A stretch of DNA of 37,152 bases from Bacteroidota bacterium. GTDB lineage: Bacteria > Bacteroidota > Bacteroidia > Flavobacteriales > Flavobacteriaceae. The stretch is taken from the NCBI GenBank assembly GCA_023437485.1, contig JAEZGB010000071.1, forward strand, positions 1 to 37,152. The letters run 5' to 3'. Positions 24,197-31,748 of the stretch are shown in pieces; position 1 is the first letter of the stretch; every line of letters starts with the position of its first letter. A program made the position numbers and the translations under genes. The notes beneath the pieces are model-generated. The model was not told where the DNA came from. It worked only from the letters and a program-made list of their open reading frames with translations, and did not search any database.

Positions 24197-24726
24197 TACT
24201 GTAACTTGATTTTACCTTCGCGGCAATCCGTAATCAGTTGGTCTATTTTTTCGCGGTCGAGATTTTCGTGGTAGAAATCGCCAATCTGCATCATCGGGGC
24301 GTACCCGCAGGCGCCAAGGCATTCCACGCCGCGAACCTCAAACAGGCCGTCAGCCGTCGGTTCTCCGATACCCACGCCCAGCTTTTCGCAGGTGTAATCC
24401 ATCAGGTTTTCCACTCCCCGCAAACAGCAGGGTGAGGTGCGGCAAAATTCAAACATAAACTTTCCAACGGGCTGTCGATTGAACATCGTGTAAAACGAAA
24501 CCACCTCATAAACCTCGATGGGTTTTATTTCCAGGATTTCGGCCACTTTGTCCATCAATTCAATCGAAAGCCAGTTATCATGCGCATCCTGGACCTCGTG
24601 AAGCACCGGCAATAGTGCCGACTTCTTTTTGTCTTCCGGATAATGCGACAACAGCTCGTCTATACGTGCCCGAAGTGCTTCGGTGATGTTGATTTCCTGT
24701 TTAGCGGCGTTTGGTGAAAAACCCAT
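24196..24726 (-). CDS. nuoE: NADH-quinone oxidoreductase subunit E (2Fe-2S)
   Basis: The 176-residue thioredoxin-like subunit carries cluster N1a beside the NuoF FMN. The four cysteine ligands are seen in 'EFCRTSPCCLRG' and 'VECLGACGYAPMMQI'. 'LLPVLHEVQDAHDNWLS' and 'YEVVSFYTMFNRQPVG' are conserved parts of the N-terminal helical region. The gene begins after a 143-nt spacer from nuoD that holds AT-rich heptamers, and ends by overlapping nuoF. Confidence 0.97.
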   Translation of the reverse strand: MGFSPNAAKQEINITEALRARIDELLSHYPEDKKKSALLPVLHEVQDAHDNWLSIELMDKVAEILEIKPIEVYEVVSFYTMFNRQPVGKFMFEFCRTSPCCLRGVENLMDYTCEKLGVGIGEPTADGLFEVRGVECLGACGYAPMMQIGDFYHENLDREKIDQLITDCREGKIKLQ

Positions 24727-24740
24727 TACTTTTCTATTAT

Positions 24741-24869
24741 AAATTTTAAATTTTAAATTTTGAATGTGGTTTCGTTTTTAATCGACCAACATCCTCATTC
24801 AAAATTTGTATTCAATTCTCTGTTCATACCGCGATGCCCAATTCAAAATTTAAAATTCATCATTCAAAA
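24741..24869. repeat. AT-rich heptamer repeats, inverted, filling the nuoD/nuoE spacer
   Basis: AAATTTT occurs three times in exact tandem at 24741-24761, followed by GAATG. The segment 24755-24766 is a perfect 12-bp inverted repeat of 24796-24807. At 24842-24869 four further 7-nt units (TTCAAAA, TTTAAAA, TTCATCA, TTCAAAA) run directly into the nuoD stop codon at 24870. Confidence 0.8.
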
Positions 24870-26105
24870 TTAGGCATCAAGTTCTCCCGCAATCACATTC
24901 AAACTGGACAGCACCGCGATGGCGTCTGAAAGCATCTGCCCCTGGACCATCTCATTAAAGGCCTGGTAATAAATAAAACACGGCCTGCGGAAATGCAGCC
25001 TGTAGGGTGTGCGGCTTCCGTCAGTGACCAGGTAAAATCCAAGTTCTCCGTTACCGCCTTCAACCGCATGGTAAACCTCGGTGACTGGCACGGGAACTTC
25101 GCCCATGACAATCTTGAAGTGGTAAATAAGGGCTTCCATTGAATGATAGACCTCGTCTTTTGGCGGAAGATAATAGTCGGGAACATCGGCGTGGTACGGG
25201 CCTTCAGGCAACTTCGCCAAAGCCTGTTTGATAATCGAAAGGCTTTCCCATACTTCGGCGTTGCGAACGCAAAAACGGTCATAGGTATCGCCCGATTGTC
25301 CTACGGGGACGTTAAATTCAAAATCTTCGTATGAGCTGTAAGGCTGCATGACGCGAACATCGTAATCGATTCCGGCCGCACGCAGGTTAGGGCCGGTAAA
25401 GCCGTAGCTCATGGCGCGCTCCGCCGAAATTGGCCCAACACCGATGGTGCGGTCCATGAAAATCCGGTTGCGGGCGAGCAGGCTTTCGAACTCGGTCCAG
25501 ATGGCCGGGAACTCATTTAGGAATTCGTCGAGTTTCTGGAATGCCAACGGACTCCAGTCGCGTTCAAACCCGCCAATGCGGCCCATGTTGGTAGTCAGGC
25601 GTGCCCCGCAAATTTCCTCGTATATCTCGTAAATCTTTTCGCGGTACTGGAAAACGTAAAGGAATCCGGTCAAGGCTCCCGTATCCACGCCCAAAACCGA
25701 GTTGCAAATAATGTGGTCGGCAATCCTGGCGAGTTCCATCACAATCACCCGAAGGTATTGCGCGCGTTTGGGAACTTCAACATTGAGTGCCTTTTCGAGA
25801 GTCATCCACCAGCCCATGTTGTTGATCGGCGATGAACAATAGTTCATCCTGTCAGTCAGCGGGGTGATCTGGTAAAACGGACGGTTTTCGGCAATCTTCT
25901 CAAAAGCGCGGTGAATGTAACCCACGGTGCCTTCGCCATCGATGATCCGCTCCCCGTCCATCAAAAGGATATTCTGGAAAATTCCGTGAGTTGCCGGGTG
26001 CGTTGGGCCAAGGTTCAGTACGGACAGCTCGGCGCCATCCTCGTTCTGCCTTTTCCTGATGACTTTGGCGTACCGTTCTTCGGGAGTTAAAAGTAAGTCT
26101 GACAT
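24870..26105 (-). CDS. nuoD: NADH-quinone oxidoreductase subunit D
   Basis: The 411-residue peripheral subunit is related to the large subunit of NiFe hydrogenases and forms the quinone headgroup site with NuoB. Family motifs are 'LNLGPTHPATHGIFQNILL' with the quinone-site His, 'GYIHRAFEKIAENRPFYQ', 'ITPLTDRMNYCSSPINN' with the site Tyr, and 'LARIADHIICNSVLGVDTGA'. It also has 'NMGRIGGFERDW' and 'GYGFTGPNLRAAG'-type sequence (here MSYGFTGPNLRAAG). It starts 2 nt after the nuoC stop; C and D are separate genes, not fused as in E. coli. Heptamer repeats start directly after its stop codon. Confidence 0.98.
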   Translation of the reverse strand: MSDLLLTPEERYAKVIRKRQNEDGAELSVLNLGPTHPATHGIFQNILLMDGERIIDGEGTVGYIHRAFEKIAENRPFYQITPLTDRMNYCSSPINNMGWWMTLEKALNVEVPKRAQYLRVIVMELARIADHIICNSVLGVDTGALTGFLYVFQYREKIYEIYEEICGARLTTNMGRIGGFERDWSPLAFQKLDEFLNEFPAIWTEFESLLARNRIFMDRTIGVGPISAERAMSYGFTGPNLRAAGIDYDVRVMQPYSSYEDFEFNVPVGQSGDTYDRFCVRNAEVWESLSIIKQALAKLPEGPYHADVPDYYLPPKDEVYHSMEALIYHFKIVMGEVPVPVTEVYHAVEGGNGELGFYLVTDGSRTPYRLHFRRPCFIYYQAFNEMVQGQMLSDAIAVLSSLNVIAGELDA

Positions 26106-26107
26106 GA

Positions 26108-26629
26108 TTAGCAGTTATCGGTGGTTCGTCCAAAGAAGCGGTCATCCTTGTCAGTGCGTCCGCCGTCTTCAAGAGGGAATTCCTTGCGCATCGGGAAAGA
26201 GGTCATCTCGTCCATGTTCAGGATGCGCTTGAGTTGCGGATGGCCTTTAAAAATGATCCCAAAAAAGTCATAGGTTTCCCGTTCCTGCCAGTTCGCACCG
26301 GCAAAAAGGCCCGTAACTGTGGGGATTTCGGGATTCCCGGCATCCAGGTAACACTTGATCCGAACCCTTACATTATTAATCCAGTTGTGCATGTGGTACA
26401 CAACCGAAAATTGACGGGACGGTTCGGCATCGGGAAAATGCATGCCGCAAATATCGGTCAGGAAGTTGAACCTCAGGGTTTTGTCGTCCCGAAGGAAAGT
26501 CATGACAGGAACTATTTGCGAGGCTTCGACCTCGAAGGTCAGGATATCGTGAATCTGTTTAAAATCGCTTACAGCTGTTGTAAAACGGTCTTGTAGAAGT
26601 TCTTGTATTGCAGCGTTTTCCAGTGCCAT
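26108..26629 (-). CDS. nuoC: NADH-quinone oxidoreductase subunit C
   Basis: This 173-residue peripheral subunit braces NuoD in the arm and carries no cofactor. The signature 'WQERETYDFFGIIFKGHPQL' followed by 'KRILNMDEMTSFPMRKEFPL' matches the 30-kDa-subunit motif. The preceding beta-alpha domain includes 'FLTDICGMHFP' and 'FSVVYHMHNW'. The spacers are 3 nt from nuoB and 2 nt to nuoD, so the three genes are tightly packed. Confidence 0.96.
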   Translation of the reverse strand: MALENAAIQELLQDRFTTAVSDFKQIHDILTFEVEASQIVPVMTFLRDDKTLRFNFLTDICGMHFPDAEPSRQFSVVYHMHNWINNVRVRIKCYLDAGNPEIPTVTGLFAGANWQERETYDFFGIIFKGHPQLKRILNMDEMTSFPMRKEFPLEDGGRTDKDDRFFGRTTDNC

Positions 26630-26632
26630 TTC

Positions 26633-27181
26633 TTACTTGATGTTATACGATGCGAGCAATTCGGTGTATTCAGGCGAGCTGCGGCGGCGCACCGATTCAG
26701 ATTTTACAAGTTCCTGAAGCCGCATGATGCCGTCCAGGATCTGTTCGGGCCTTGGTGGGCAGCCGGGAACGTAAATATCAACCGGAATCACCTTGTCAAT
26801 GCCCTGAAGCACCGAATATGTGTCAAAAATACCGCCCGATGATGCGCATGCGCCCACGGCAATCACCCAGCGGGGTTCGGCCATTTGCTCGTAAACCTGG
26901 CGGAGGATCGGTGCCATTTTCTTGGCGATGGTGCCCATGACCAGAAGCATGTCGGCCTGGCGCGGCGAAAAACTCATCCGCTCAGACCCAAATCGCGCCA
27001 CGTCATAGTGCGAAGCCATCGTGGCCATGAATTCAATTCCGCAACACGATGTGGCAAACGGAAGTGGCCAAAGTGAGTTGGCCCTTGCCAATCCAACAAC
27101 ATCGCTGAGTTTGGTGGCAAAAAAACCTTCGCCCGCGAGTCCTTCGGGTGGATTGGCCATATTTATCTTAGAATCGCTCAT
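26633..27181 (-). CDS. nuoB: NADH-quinone oxidoreductase subunit B (cluster N2)
   Basis: The 182-residue subunit carries the terminal 4Fe-4S cluster N2, which reduces quinone. The ligands are the tandem cysteines in 'FATSCCGIEFMAT', the Cys of 'VGACASSGGIFDTY', and the Cys of 'DIYVPGCPPRPEQILDG'. An N-terminal hydrophobic loop contacts NuoH and NuoA. 'RQADMLLVMGTIAKKMAP' is also typical. It lies 75 nt after nuoA, a spacer in which I see no repeat or terminator. Confidence 0.98.
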   Translation of the reverse strand: MSDSKINMANPPEGLAGEGFFATKLSDVVGLARANSLWPLPFATSCCGIEFMATMASHYDVARFGSERMSFSPRQADMLLVMGTIAKKMAPILRQVYEQMAEPRWVIAVGACASSGGIFDTYSVLQGIDKVIPVDIYVPGCPPRPEQILDGIMRLQELVKSESVRRRSSPEYTELLASYNIK

Positions 27182-27256
27182 TTTTCTCTGATTTTGTCAT
27201 TAATACATTGATAAACAACGCAAAAATGCCAGTAATATTAAAGCTTTAACCTGATT

Positions 27257-27625
27257 TTAGCGCTCCCATTCCAAGGCTTTCTTCTTGATGATGTAAAAGA
27301 AGCCAACCAGGAGCAATATCATGAAAATGCCCATCTTGATCATACCGTCAAAACCCATCTCGCGGAAATTGACTGCCCAGGGGTATAAAAAGATCACTTC
27401 AATATCAAAAAGCACAAAGAGGATGGCAACCAGAAAGTATTTCACCGAGAACGGCGCGCGCGCGTTTCCAATTGATTCGATCCCGCACTCAAAGTTTTTG
27501 TCCTTATTGGGAGAACTGCGCTTGGGCCCGAGCAAGGACGAGATGAAAATCGTCGTGACAACAAAGCCAACCGCCAGCAGAAATTGCATCAGTATCGGGA
27601 AATAATCAACCTGCGTTGTTTGCAT
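27257..27625 (-). CDS. nuoA: NADH-quinone oxidoreductase subunit A
   Basis: This is the first gene of the nuo operon, a 122-residue membrane subunit with three helices. The conserved loop between helices 1 and 2 has 'NFECGIESIGNARAPFSVKY', including the Cys accessible only in the deactive state, followed by 'FLVAILFVLFDIEVIFLYPW' with its membrane-buried acidic residues. The charged C-terminus is IIKKKALEWER. A good promoter lies 26 nt upstream of the ATG, so the whole 13.2-kb operon probably starts here. Confidence 0.97.
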   Translation of the reverse strand: MQTTQVDYFPILMQFLLAVGFVVTTIFISSLLGPKRSSPNKDKNFECGIESIGNARAPFSVKYFLVAILFVLFDIEVIFLYPWAVNFREMGFDGMIKMGIFMILLLVGFFYIIKKKALEWER

Positions 27626-27650
27626 AACCTTAAATTTAGGTAATCAGTGG

Positions 27651-27681
27651 CAAAGATACACCTCAAAATTAAAATAACCAA
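27651..27681 (-). promoter_or_regulatory. nuo operon promoter (-33 TTG, -7 TATCTTTG)
   Basis: On the minus strand TATCTTTG (27651-27658) matches TAnnTTTG, and a TTG about 20 nt upstream suits the -33 position. It precedes the nuoA ATG and is the only good promoter-like site that I see ahead of the 14-gene operon. Confidence 0.6.
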
Positions 27682-27743
27682 TCCGGTCGGCATTTCGTTG
27701 TGCCTGGCGGCAGGGGCGTGTGTTATTTTTACGCGATATAAAT

Positions 27744-27779
27744 AACAAAAAAAACGCCCCGTGTGTGCGGAGCGTTTTT
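27744..27779 (-). terminator. Intrinsic terminator of the cold-shock gene
   Basis: On the minus strand AAAACGC-(A/C mismatch)-CCG pairs around a TGTGTG-type loop, then runs into eight Ts. It lies about 20 nt past the stop of the cold-shock gene and insulates it from the nuo promoter. Confidence 0.82.
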
Positions 27780-27797
27780 AGACTGGTCAAAGATATA

Positions 27798-27995
27798 TTA
27801 GTCCAGCATAGTTACCTGAGCGGCAACTTTACCTTTCCGGCCTTCTTCTTCTTCATAGCTGACCCTGTCGCCTTCGCGGAGGTTTTCAATCTTGAGTCCA
27901 GTAGCATGAACAAAAATGTCCCTGCCAGTTTCTTCGTCTGTAATGAATCCGTAACCTTTTGACTCATTGAAAAATTTCACTTTACCTGTGCGCAT
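27798..27995 (-). CDS. Cold-shock domain protein (CspA family)
   Basis: The 65-residue single OB-fold protein binds RNA or single-stranded DNA in the cytoplasm and melts RNA structure. The RNA-binding motifs RNP1 (SKGYGFIT) and RNP2 (DIFVHAT) are intact. 'VKFFNESKGYGFI' is the classic opening, and 'GDRVSYEEEEGRKGKVAAQV' the closing beta strands. It is slightly shorter than E. coli CspA, as usual in Bacteroidota. It has its own promoter and terminator and stands alone. Which of the many csp paralogues it is, and whether cold induces it, cannot be told from the sequence. Confidence 0.96.
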   Translation of the reverse strand: MRTGKVKFFNESKGYGFITDEETGRDIFVHATGLKIENLREGDRVSYEEEEGRKGKVAAQVTMLD

Positions 27996-28025
27996 TGTAA
28001 TTCAAATAAAATATTGATAATGCGG

Positions 28026-28060
28026 CAAATGTAAACTAATATTTGAAACAAAAATCAAAC
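28026..28060 (-). promoter_or_regulatory. Promoter of the cold-shock gene (-7 TACATTTG)
   Basis: On the minus strand TACATTTG (28026-28033) matches TAnnTTTG, and TTTG sites lie 15 and 22 nt upstream. It is 30 nt before the ATG at 27995, so the leader is short, unlike the long regulatory leader of E. coli cspA. Confidence 0.6.
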
Positions 28061-28119
28061 AGTGTTAAAAATCGCGAAAATAATTTGACCCTCAGCGAGT
28101 TCCGGCCCATTTACACGCA

Positions 28120-28686
28120 TTAAAACCGGTACCCCAGACGAAGGTGCAGATCCGGATAAACGCTGCCTTTATCACCTAAATATTCCTGGCGGTATTTTGC
28201 ATAGCCAATCCCGATTCCCGCTTCGTAATTAAAACGGTTTCCAAGATTCCGGCGAATCCCCCATTTGGGAACAATGATCCATTCTTCCAGTACGTGCAAC
28301 CCTTCGGGACTCGATCCAATGAAAATATCGGGTACAAAAGTAGTGTTCAGTGCCAGGAAGTTCCCTGAATTGCCGTCGGTCCGATAGCCTTTCGCCACCC
28401 GTTTTGGCAAATTGTAATACCAGCGGGGCTCCAGCCTAAGGTGCGGGATCAGTCCGTAAATATCTTCGTCGTCACCGCCCCACTGCACCACCACACCAAC
28501 GTTAAAACCGGCCTCGGCCCTGAGCGCAATGGAATTGGACAACGGGAATTCATGATAGCCCCAAATCCCAAGCAGCCCGGTCTGGATTCCGCCGGAATGT
28601 TCAACAGTTGCTGTTTGCTCCTGCCGGTTTTCCTGTGCCGATGCGAGAGTTACCGCAAGCAATGCGGCGATGAGATATCTTTTCAA
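28120..28686 (-). CDS. Small outer-membrane beta-barrel-like protein, TTG start coupled to aspS
   Basis: The 188-residue protein has a signal peptide (MKRYLIAALLAVTLASAQ) that only appears if the TTG at 28684-28686 is the start codon. That codon overlaps the aspS stop as TTGA, so translation is probably coupled. The mature part alternates polar and hydrophobic strands: 'GIQTGLLGIWGYHEFPLS', 'IALRAEAGFNVGVVVQW', 'LEPRWYYNLPKRVAKGY', 'YEAGIGIGYAKYRQEYLG'. It ends 'LHLRLGYRF', with the terminal aromatic residue favoured by outer-membrane barrels. Length suits a small 8-strand barrel. I cannot assign a function. Position after aspS seems incidental to translation. Confidence 0.8.
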   Translation of the reverse strand: MKRYLIAALLAVTLASAQENRQEQTATVEHSGGIQTGLLGIWGYHEFPLSNSIALRAEAGFNVGVVVQWGGDDEDIYGLIPHLRLEPRWYYNLPKRVAKGYRTDGNSGNFLALNTTFVPDIFIGSSPEGLHVLEEWIIVPKWGIRRNLGNRFNYEAGIGIGYAKYRQEYLGDKGSVYPDLHLRLGYRF

Positions 28687-30428
28687 ACCGTCGATTTAAT
28701 GTGAAGTTCGTCAAGTTGCGTTTTGTCGATGGCCGATGGCGCGTCGATCATCACATCGCGGCCCGAATTGTTTTTGGGGAAGGCGATGAAGTCGCGGATG
28801 GTTTCCTGTCCGCCCAAAATCGCAACGAGCCTGTCGAGTCCAAATGCAAGTCCCCCGTGCGGCGGCGCCCCGTATTCAAAGGCATCCATCAAAAAGCCGA
28901 ACTGGTTGCGCGCTTCCTCATCGCTAAACCCAAGGTATTTGAACATCAATTGCTGGGTTTCACGGTCGTGGATCCTGATTGATCCGCCTCCGATTTCGTT
29001 TCCGTTGAGCACCATATCATAGGCGTTGGCGCGGACTTTCCCGGGTTGGGTGGAAAGCAGTTGCATGTCCTCGGGCTTTGGTGAGGTAAAAGGATGGTGC
29101 ATGGCGTGGTAGCGGCCGCTTTCCTCGTCGAGTTCCAAAAGCGGGAAATCCACCACCCAAAGCGGGGCGAAGTCATCCGGTTTGCGAAGCCCGAGGCGCG
29201 TGGCAAGTTCCATCCGCAATGCGCTGAGCCTGGTCCTGGTCTTGCCTGCCGGGCCCGAGAGCACGAAAATCATGTCACCGGGTTTGGCATTTGTGGCCTT
29301 TGCCCATTGAGCCAAATCTTCCTGGCTGTAGAATTTGTCAACTGATGATTTGAAGCTGCCGTCGGCGTTGCATTTGGCGTAAATCATTCCCGATGCGCCT
29401 ACCTGCGGGCGCCTGACCCATTCAATGAGCGCGTCGATTTCCTTTCGGGTCATCTCGACGCAATTGGGTGCGGCAAGCCCCACAATTAGTTCGGCATCGT
29501 CAAAAATAGCAAAGCCGCGATTTTTGGCCACAGCGTTCAATTCGCCGAATTCCATCCCAAAGCGAATGTCTGGTTTATCGTTGCCGTAGGTGCGCATCGC
29601 ATGGTCATAGGTCATCCGCGGAAATTTTTCAACTTCCACGCCTTTTAGTTCCTTGAGCAGGTGGCGCGTCAGCCCTTCAAAAACATTCAGGATGTCTTCC
29701 TGCTCCACAAAAGCCATCTCGCAGTCAATCTGGGTGAATTCGGGTTGGCGGTCGGCACGAAGGTCCTCGTCGCGGAAACACTTCACGATCTGAAAATATT
29801 TGTCCATTCCGCCCACCATCAAAAGTTGCTTGAAAGTCTGCGGCGATTGCGGAAGTGCGTAGAATTGCCCGGGATTCATCCTGGAAGGCACGACAAAGTC
29901 ACGGGCGCCTTCGGGAGTGGACTTGATCAGGTACGGCGTTTCGACCTCGCAAAAACCTTCGCCCGATAAATATTTTCTCACTTCCATCGCGACCTTGTGC
30001 CGAAACAACAAGGCGTTCTTGACCGGATTGCGCCTGATGTCCAGGTAACGGTATTTCATGCGGATGTCTTCGCCGCCGTCGGTTTCGTCCTCAATGGTAA
30101 AAGGAGGGGTGATTGCGGCGTTCAAAACGGTGAGTTCCGAAACCAGGATTTCGATGTCACCCGTGGGTATATTCGGGTTTTTAGACTCGCGTTCGATCAC
30201 CGTGCCTTTTGCCTGGATCACGAATTCGCGCCCAAGGGTCTCGGCAAGTTTCATGGCCTGTTCGCCGCTGCGATTGTCAATGATGAGCTGTGTAATGCCG
30301 TAACGGTCGCGCAAATCGACCCAGATCATGAATCCCTTGTTCCTTATTTTTTGCACCCATCCTGAAAGAGTGACTTGTGAATCGATGTTTTGGGCGCTAA
30401 GTTCGCCGCAAGTATGGCTTCGGTACAT
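28683..30428 (-). CDS. aspS: Aspartate-tRNA ligase
   Basis: The 581-residue class II synthetase charges tRNA-Asp. The N-terminal OB-fold anticodon domain (residues ~1-110) contains 'VTLSGWVQKIRNKGFMIWVD'. Class II motif 1 lies near 'KYRYLDIRRNPVKNALLFRH'. Motif 2 is in 'QIVKCFRDEDLRADRQPEFT', and motif 3 is 'GGLAFGLDRLVAILGG' near the C-terminus. The bacterial-type GAD insertion at ~290-420 is present. Length is typical of bacterial AspRS. I cannot tell from sequence alone whether it is discriminating or also charges tRNA-Asn. Its stop overlaps the TTG start of the next gene by 4 nt. Confidence 0.98.
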   Translation of the reverse strand: MYRSHTCGELSAQNIDSQVTLSGWVQKIRNKGFMIWVDLRDRYGITQLIIDNRSGEQAMKLAETLGREFVIQAKGTVIERESKNPNIPTGDIEILVSELTVLNAAITPPFTIEDETDGGEDIRMKYRYLDIRRNPVKNALLFRHKVAMEVRKYLSGEGFCEVETPYLIKSTPEGARDFVVPSRMNPGQFYALPQSPQTFKQLLMVGGMDKYFQIVKCFRDEDLRADRQPEFTQIDCEMAFVEQEDILNVFEGLTRHLLKELKGVEVEKFPRMTYDHAMRTYGNDKPDIRFGMEFGELNAVAKNRGFAIFDDAELIVGLAAPNCVEMTRKEIDALIEWVRRPQVGASGMIYAKCNADGSFKSSVDKFYSQEDLAQWAKATNAKPGDMIFVLSGPAGKTRTRLSALRMELATRLGLRKPDDFAPLWVVDFPLLELDEESGRYHAMHHPFTSPKPEDMQLLSTQPGKVRANAYDMVLNGNEIGGGSIRIHDRETQQLMFKYLGFSDEEARNQFGFLMDAFEYGAPPHGGLAFGLDRLVAILGGQETIRDFIAFPKNNSGRDVMIDAPSAIDKTQLDELHIKSTV

Positions 30429-30443
30429 GTCAAGTATTTAAGG

Positions 30444-30451
30444 CAAAAATA
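30444..30451 (-). promoter_or_regulatory. aspS -7 promoter box (TATTTTTG)
   Basis: On the minus strand TATTTTTG matches TAnnTTTG and lies 15 nt before the aspS ATG at 30428. A -33 TTG is not evident. Confidence 0.5.
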
Positions 30452-30521
30452 CTATTTGCACATGAGATTAAGGCGCGCCGCCGGAAAATATCGGCTGTAA
30501 AGATTTTATCGATTAAAATTC

Positions 30522-30529
30522 TATATTTA
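30522..30529 (+). promoter_or_regulatory. Weak -7 box (TATATTTA) before the TlpA-like gene
   Basis: TATATTTA differs from TAnnTTTG at the last base and lies 21 nt before the ATG at 30551. It is the best candidate in this 122-nt divergent spacer. Confidence 0.35.
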
Positions 30530-30550
30530 CGTTCAACAATTCAATTACTT

Positions 30551-31531
30551 ATGAAAAAATTAGCATGGATACTGATGCTGGCCGTGGCCGGTGTTTGGGC
30601 GCAGGGCGGAAAGGTGAAGCTTCACGCAAAGATTGATAACCGCAACGGCGATAAGATCACGGTTCAGGGAAAGAATTTCAAGCACGAGATAAAGGCCGAC
30701 GCAAAAGGTGAGTTCAGGGACTCATTTGAAGTTTCGAAAGGATTCTACCAGATATTTGACGGCGCTGAATTCGCGCAGGTTTACCTTGTGCCGGGCTATG
30801 ACCTTACTCTTGTAATGGACGCCAAATATTTTGACGAGTCAATCGTGTGGAGCGGAAAGGGCGCCGATGAAAACAATTTCCTGGCTGCGCAGGTCCTGGC
30901 CGATGAAAAGTTGGAAAGCCTGTTCACATCTGATGAGGAAACGATGAAAACCGCCGTGTTTGAACGCGTCAAGGCCGACAAGGAATTGTTGGCAAAGAGC
31001 AATTTTGACACCGATTTCAAAAACCACATGGAGCGCCAGTCCCAAACCAGCGCCATGGGTGTGTTGGGGCAATATTACCAAAAACTCAAAACAGGGAAGT
31101 TGGAGGGCCAACCTTCGCCATCATTTGAATACGAGAACCATAAAGGAGGCAAGACAAAACTGGAAGACCTTCGCGGAAAGTTCGTTTACATTGATGCGTG
31201 GGCAACCTGGTGCGGGCCGTGCATCCGCGAGATTCCGGCCATGAAGGAAATCGAGAAAAAATACCACGGCAAGAAGATCGAGTTTGTAAGCATCTCGATT
31301 GACGAGAAAAAGGATTACGAAAAATGGAAAAAGTTTGTCAAGGACAAATCATTGGGCGGTATCCAGCTCTACGCCGACAAGGCCTGGAACTCCGAATTCA
31401 TGGTAGCGTACGGCGTTCAATCAATCCCGAGGTTCATCCTGATCGGGCCTGACGGCAACGTGATCTCGGCCGATGCGCCAAGGCCGTCGTCGCCGGAGCT
31501 GGTGGTGCAGTTGGATAAGCTGCTTAATTAA
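30551..31531 (+). CDS. TlpA-like thioredoxin-fold thiol-disulfide oxidoreductase, exported
   Basis: The 326-residue periplasmic protein begins with a signal peptide (MKKLAWILMLAVAGVWAQ). Residues ~20-110 resemble the DUF4369-type beta domain often fused to TlpA in Bacteroidota ('KVKLHAKIDNRNGDKITVQG'). A helical linker runs from ~110 to ~185. The C-terminal thioredoxin domain has 'YIDAWATWCGPCIREIPAMK' with the redox pair C221 and C224, and the cis-Pro region 'GVQSIPRFILIG'. It would reduce or exchange disulfides outside the cytoplasm, with an unknown partner. There is no lipobox, so it is probably soluble. Its stop codon touches a heptamer array with no gap. Confidence 0.9.
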   Translation: MKKLAWILMLAVAGVWAQGGKVKLHAKIDNRNGDKITVQGKNFKHEIKADAKGEFRDSFEVSKGFYQIFDGAEFAQVYLVPGYDLTLVMDAKYFDESIVWSGKGADENNFLAAQVLADEKLESLFTSDEETMKTAVFERVKADKELLAKSNFDTDFKNHMERQSQTSAMGVLGQYYQKLKTGKLEGQPSPSFEYENHKGGKTKLEDLRGKFVYIDAWATWCGPCIREIPAMKEIEKKYHGKKIEFVSISIDEKKDYEKWKKFVKDKSLGGIQLYADKAWNSEFMVAYGVQSIPRFILIGPDGNVISADAPRPSSPELVVQLDKLLN

Positions 31532-31594
31532 GTCGAAAGAGGAAAGACGAAAGTCGAAAGTGGAAAGAGGAAAGTCGAAAGAGGAAAGAGGAAA
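31532..31594. repeat. Nine tandem purine-rich heptamers (GNNGAAA)
   Basis: Nine consecutive 7-nt units, all fitting GNNGAAA (GTCGAAA, GAGGAAA, GACGAAA, GTGGAAA types), start at the base right after the TAA of the TlpA-like gene. Variation is limited to the second, third and, rarely, other positions. A linker of 16 nt leads to a second array. Confidence 0.88.
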
Positions 31595-31610
31595 GACAGC
31601 CGTATCGGAA

Positions 31611-31673
31611 CTGACCGCTGACGACTGACAACTGACGACTGACAACTGACGACTGACGACTGACAACTGACAG
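31611..31673. repeat. Nine tandem heptamers (CTGACNN, mostly CTGACGA / CTGACAA)
   Basis: Nine consecutive units: CTGACCG, then alternating CTGACGA and CTGACAA types, ending CTGACAG. The unit differs from the adjacent array but the period is again 7. No spacers separate units, so this is not a CRISPR. Confidence 0.88.
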
Positions 31674-31683
31674 CATTCCAATG

Positions 31684-31718
31684 TTTGTTGGGTTATTGCA
31701 AATCATTTGCTATATTTG
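31684..31718 (+). promoter_or_regulatory. Strong Bacteroidota promoter with no gene of normal size downstream
   Basis: TTTGTTG at 31684-31690, a 20-nt spacer and TATATTTG at 31711-31718 form one of the best -33/-7 pairs in the window. Downstream, up to the terminator at 31868, there is only a 26-codon ORF and structured sequence. Confidence 0.6.
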
Positions 31719-31748
31719 ACTTATTAAAACCTTGACATACAGAGGCTA

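Noticed and set aside
31532..31673. CRISPR-like repeat array
   Set aside because: Units are 7 nt and contiguous with no unique spacers, and no cas genes are present in the window.
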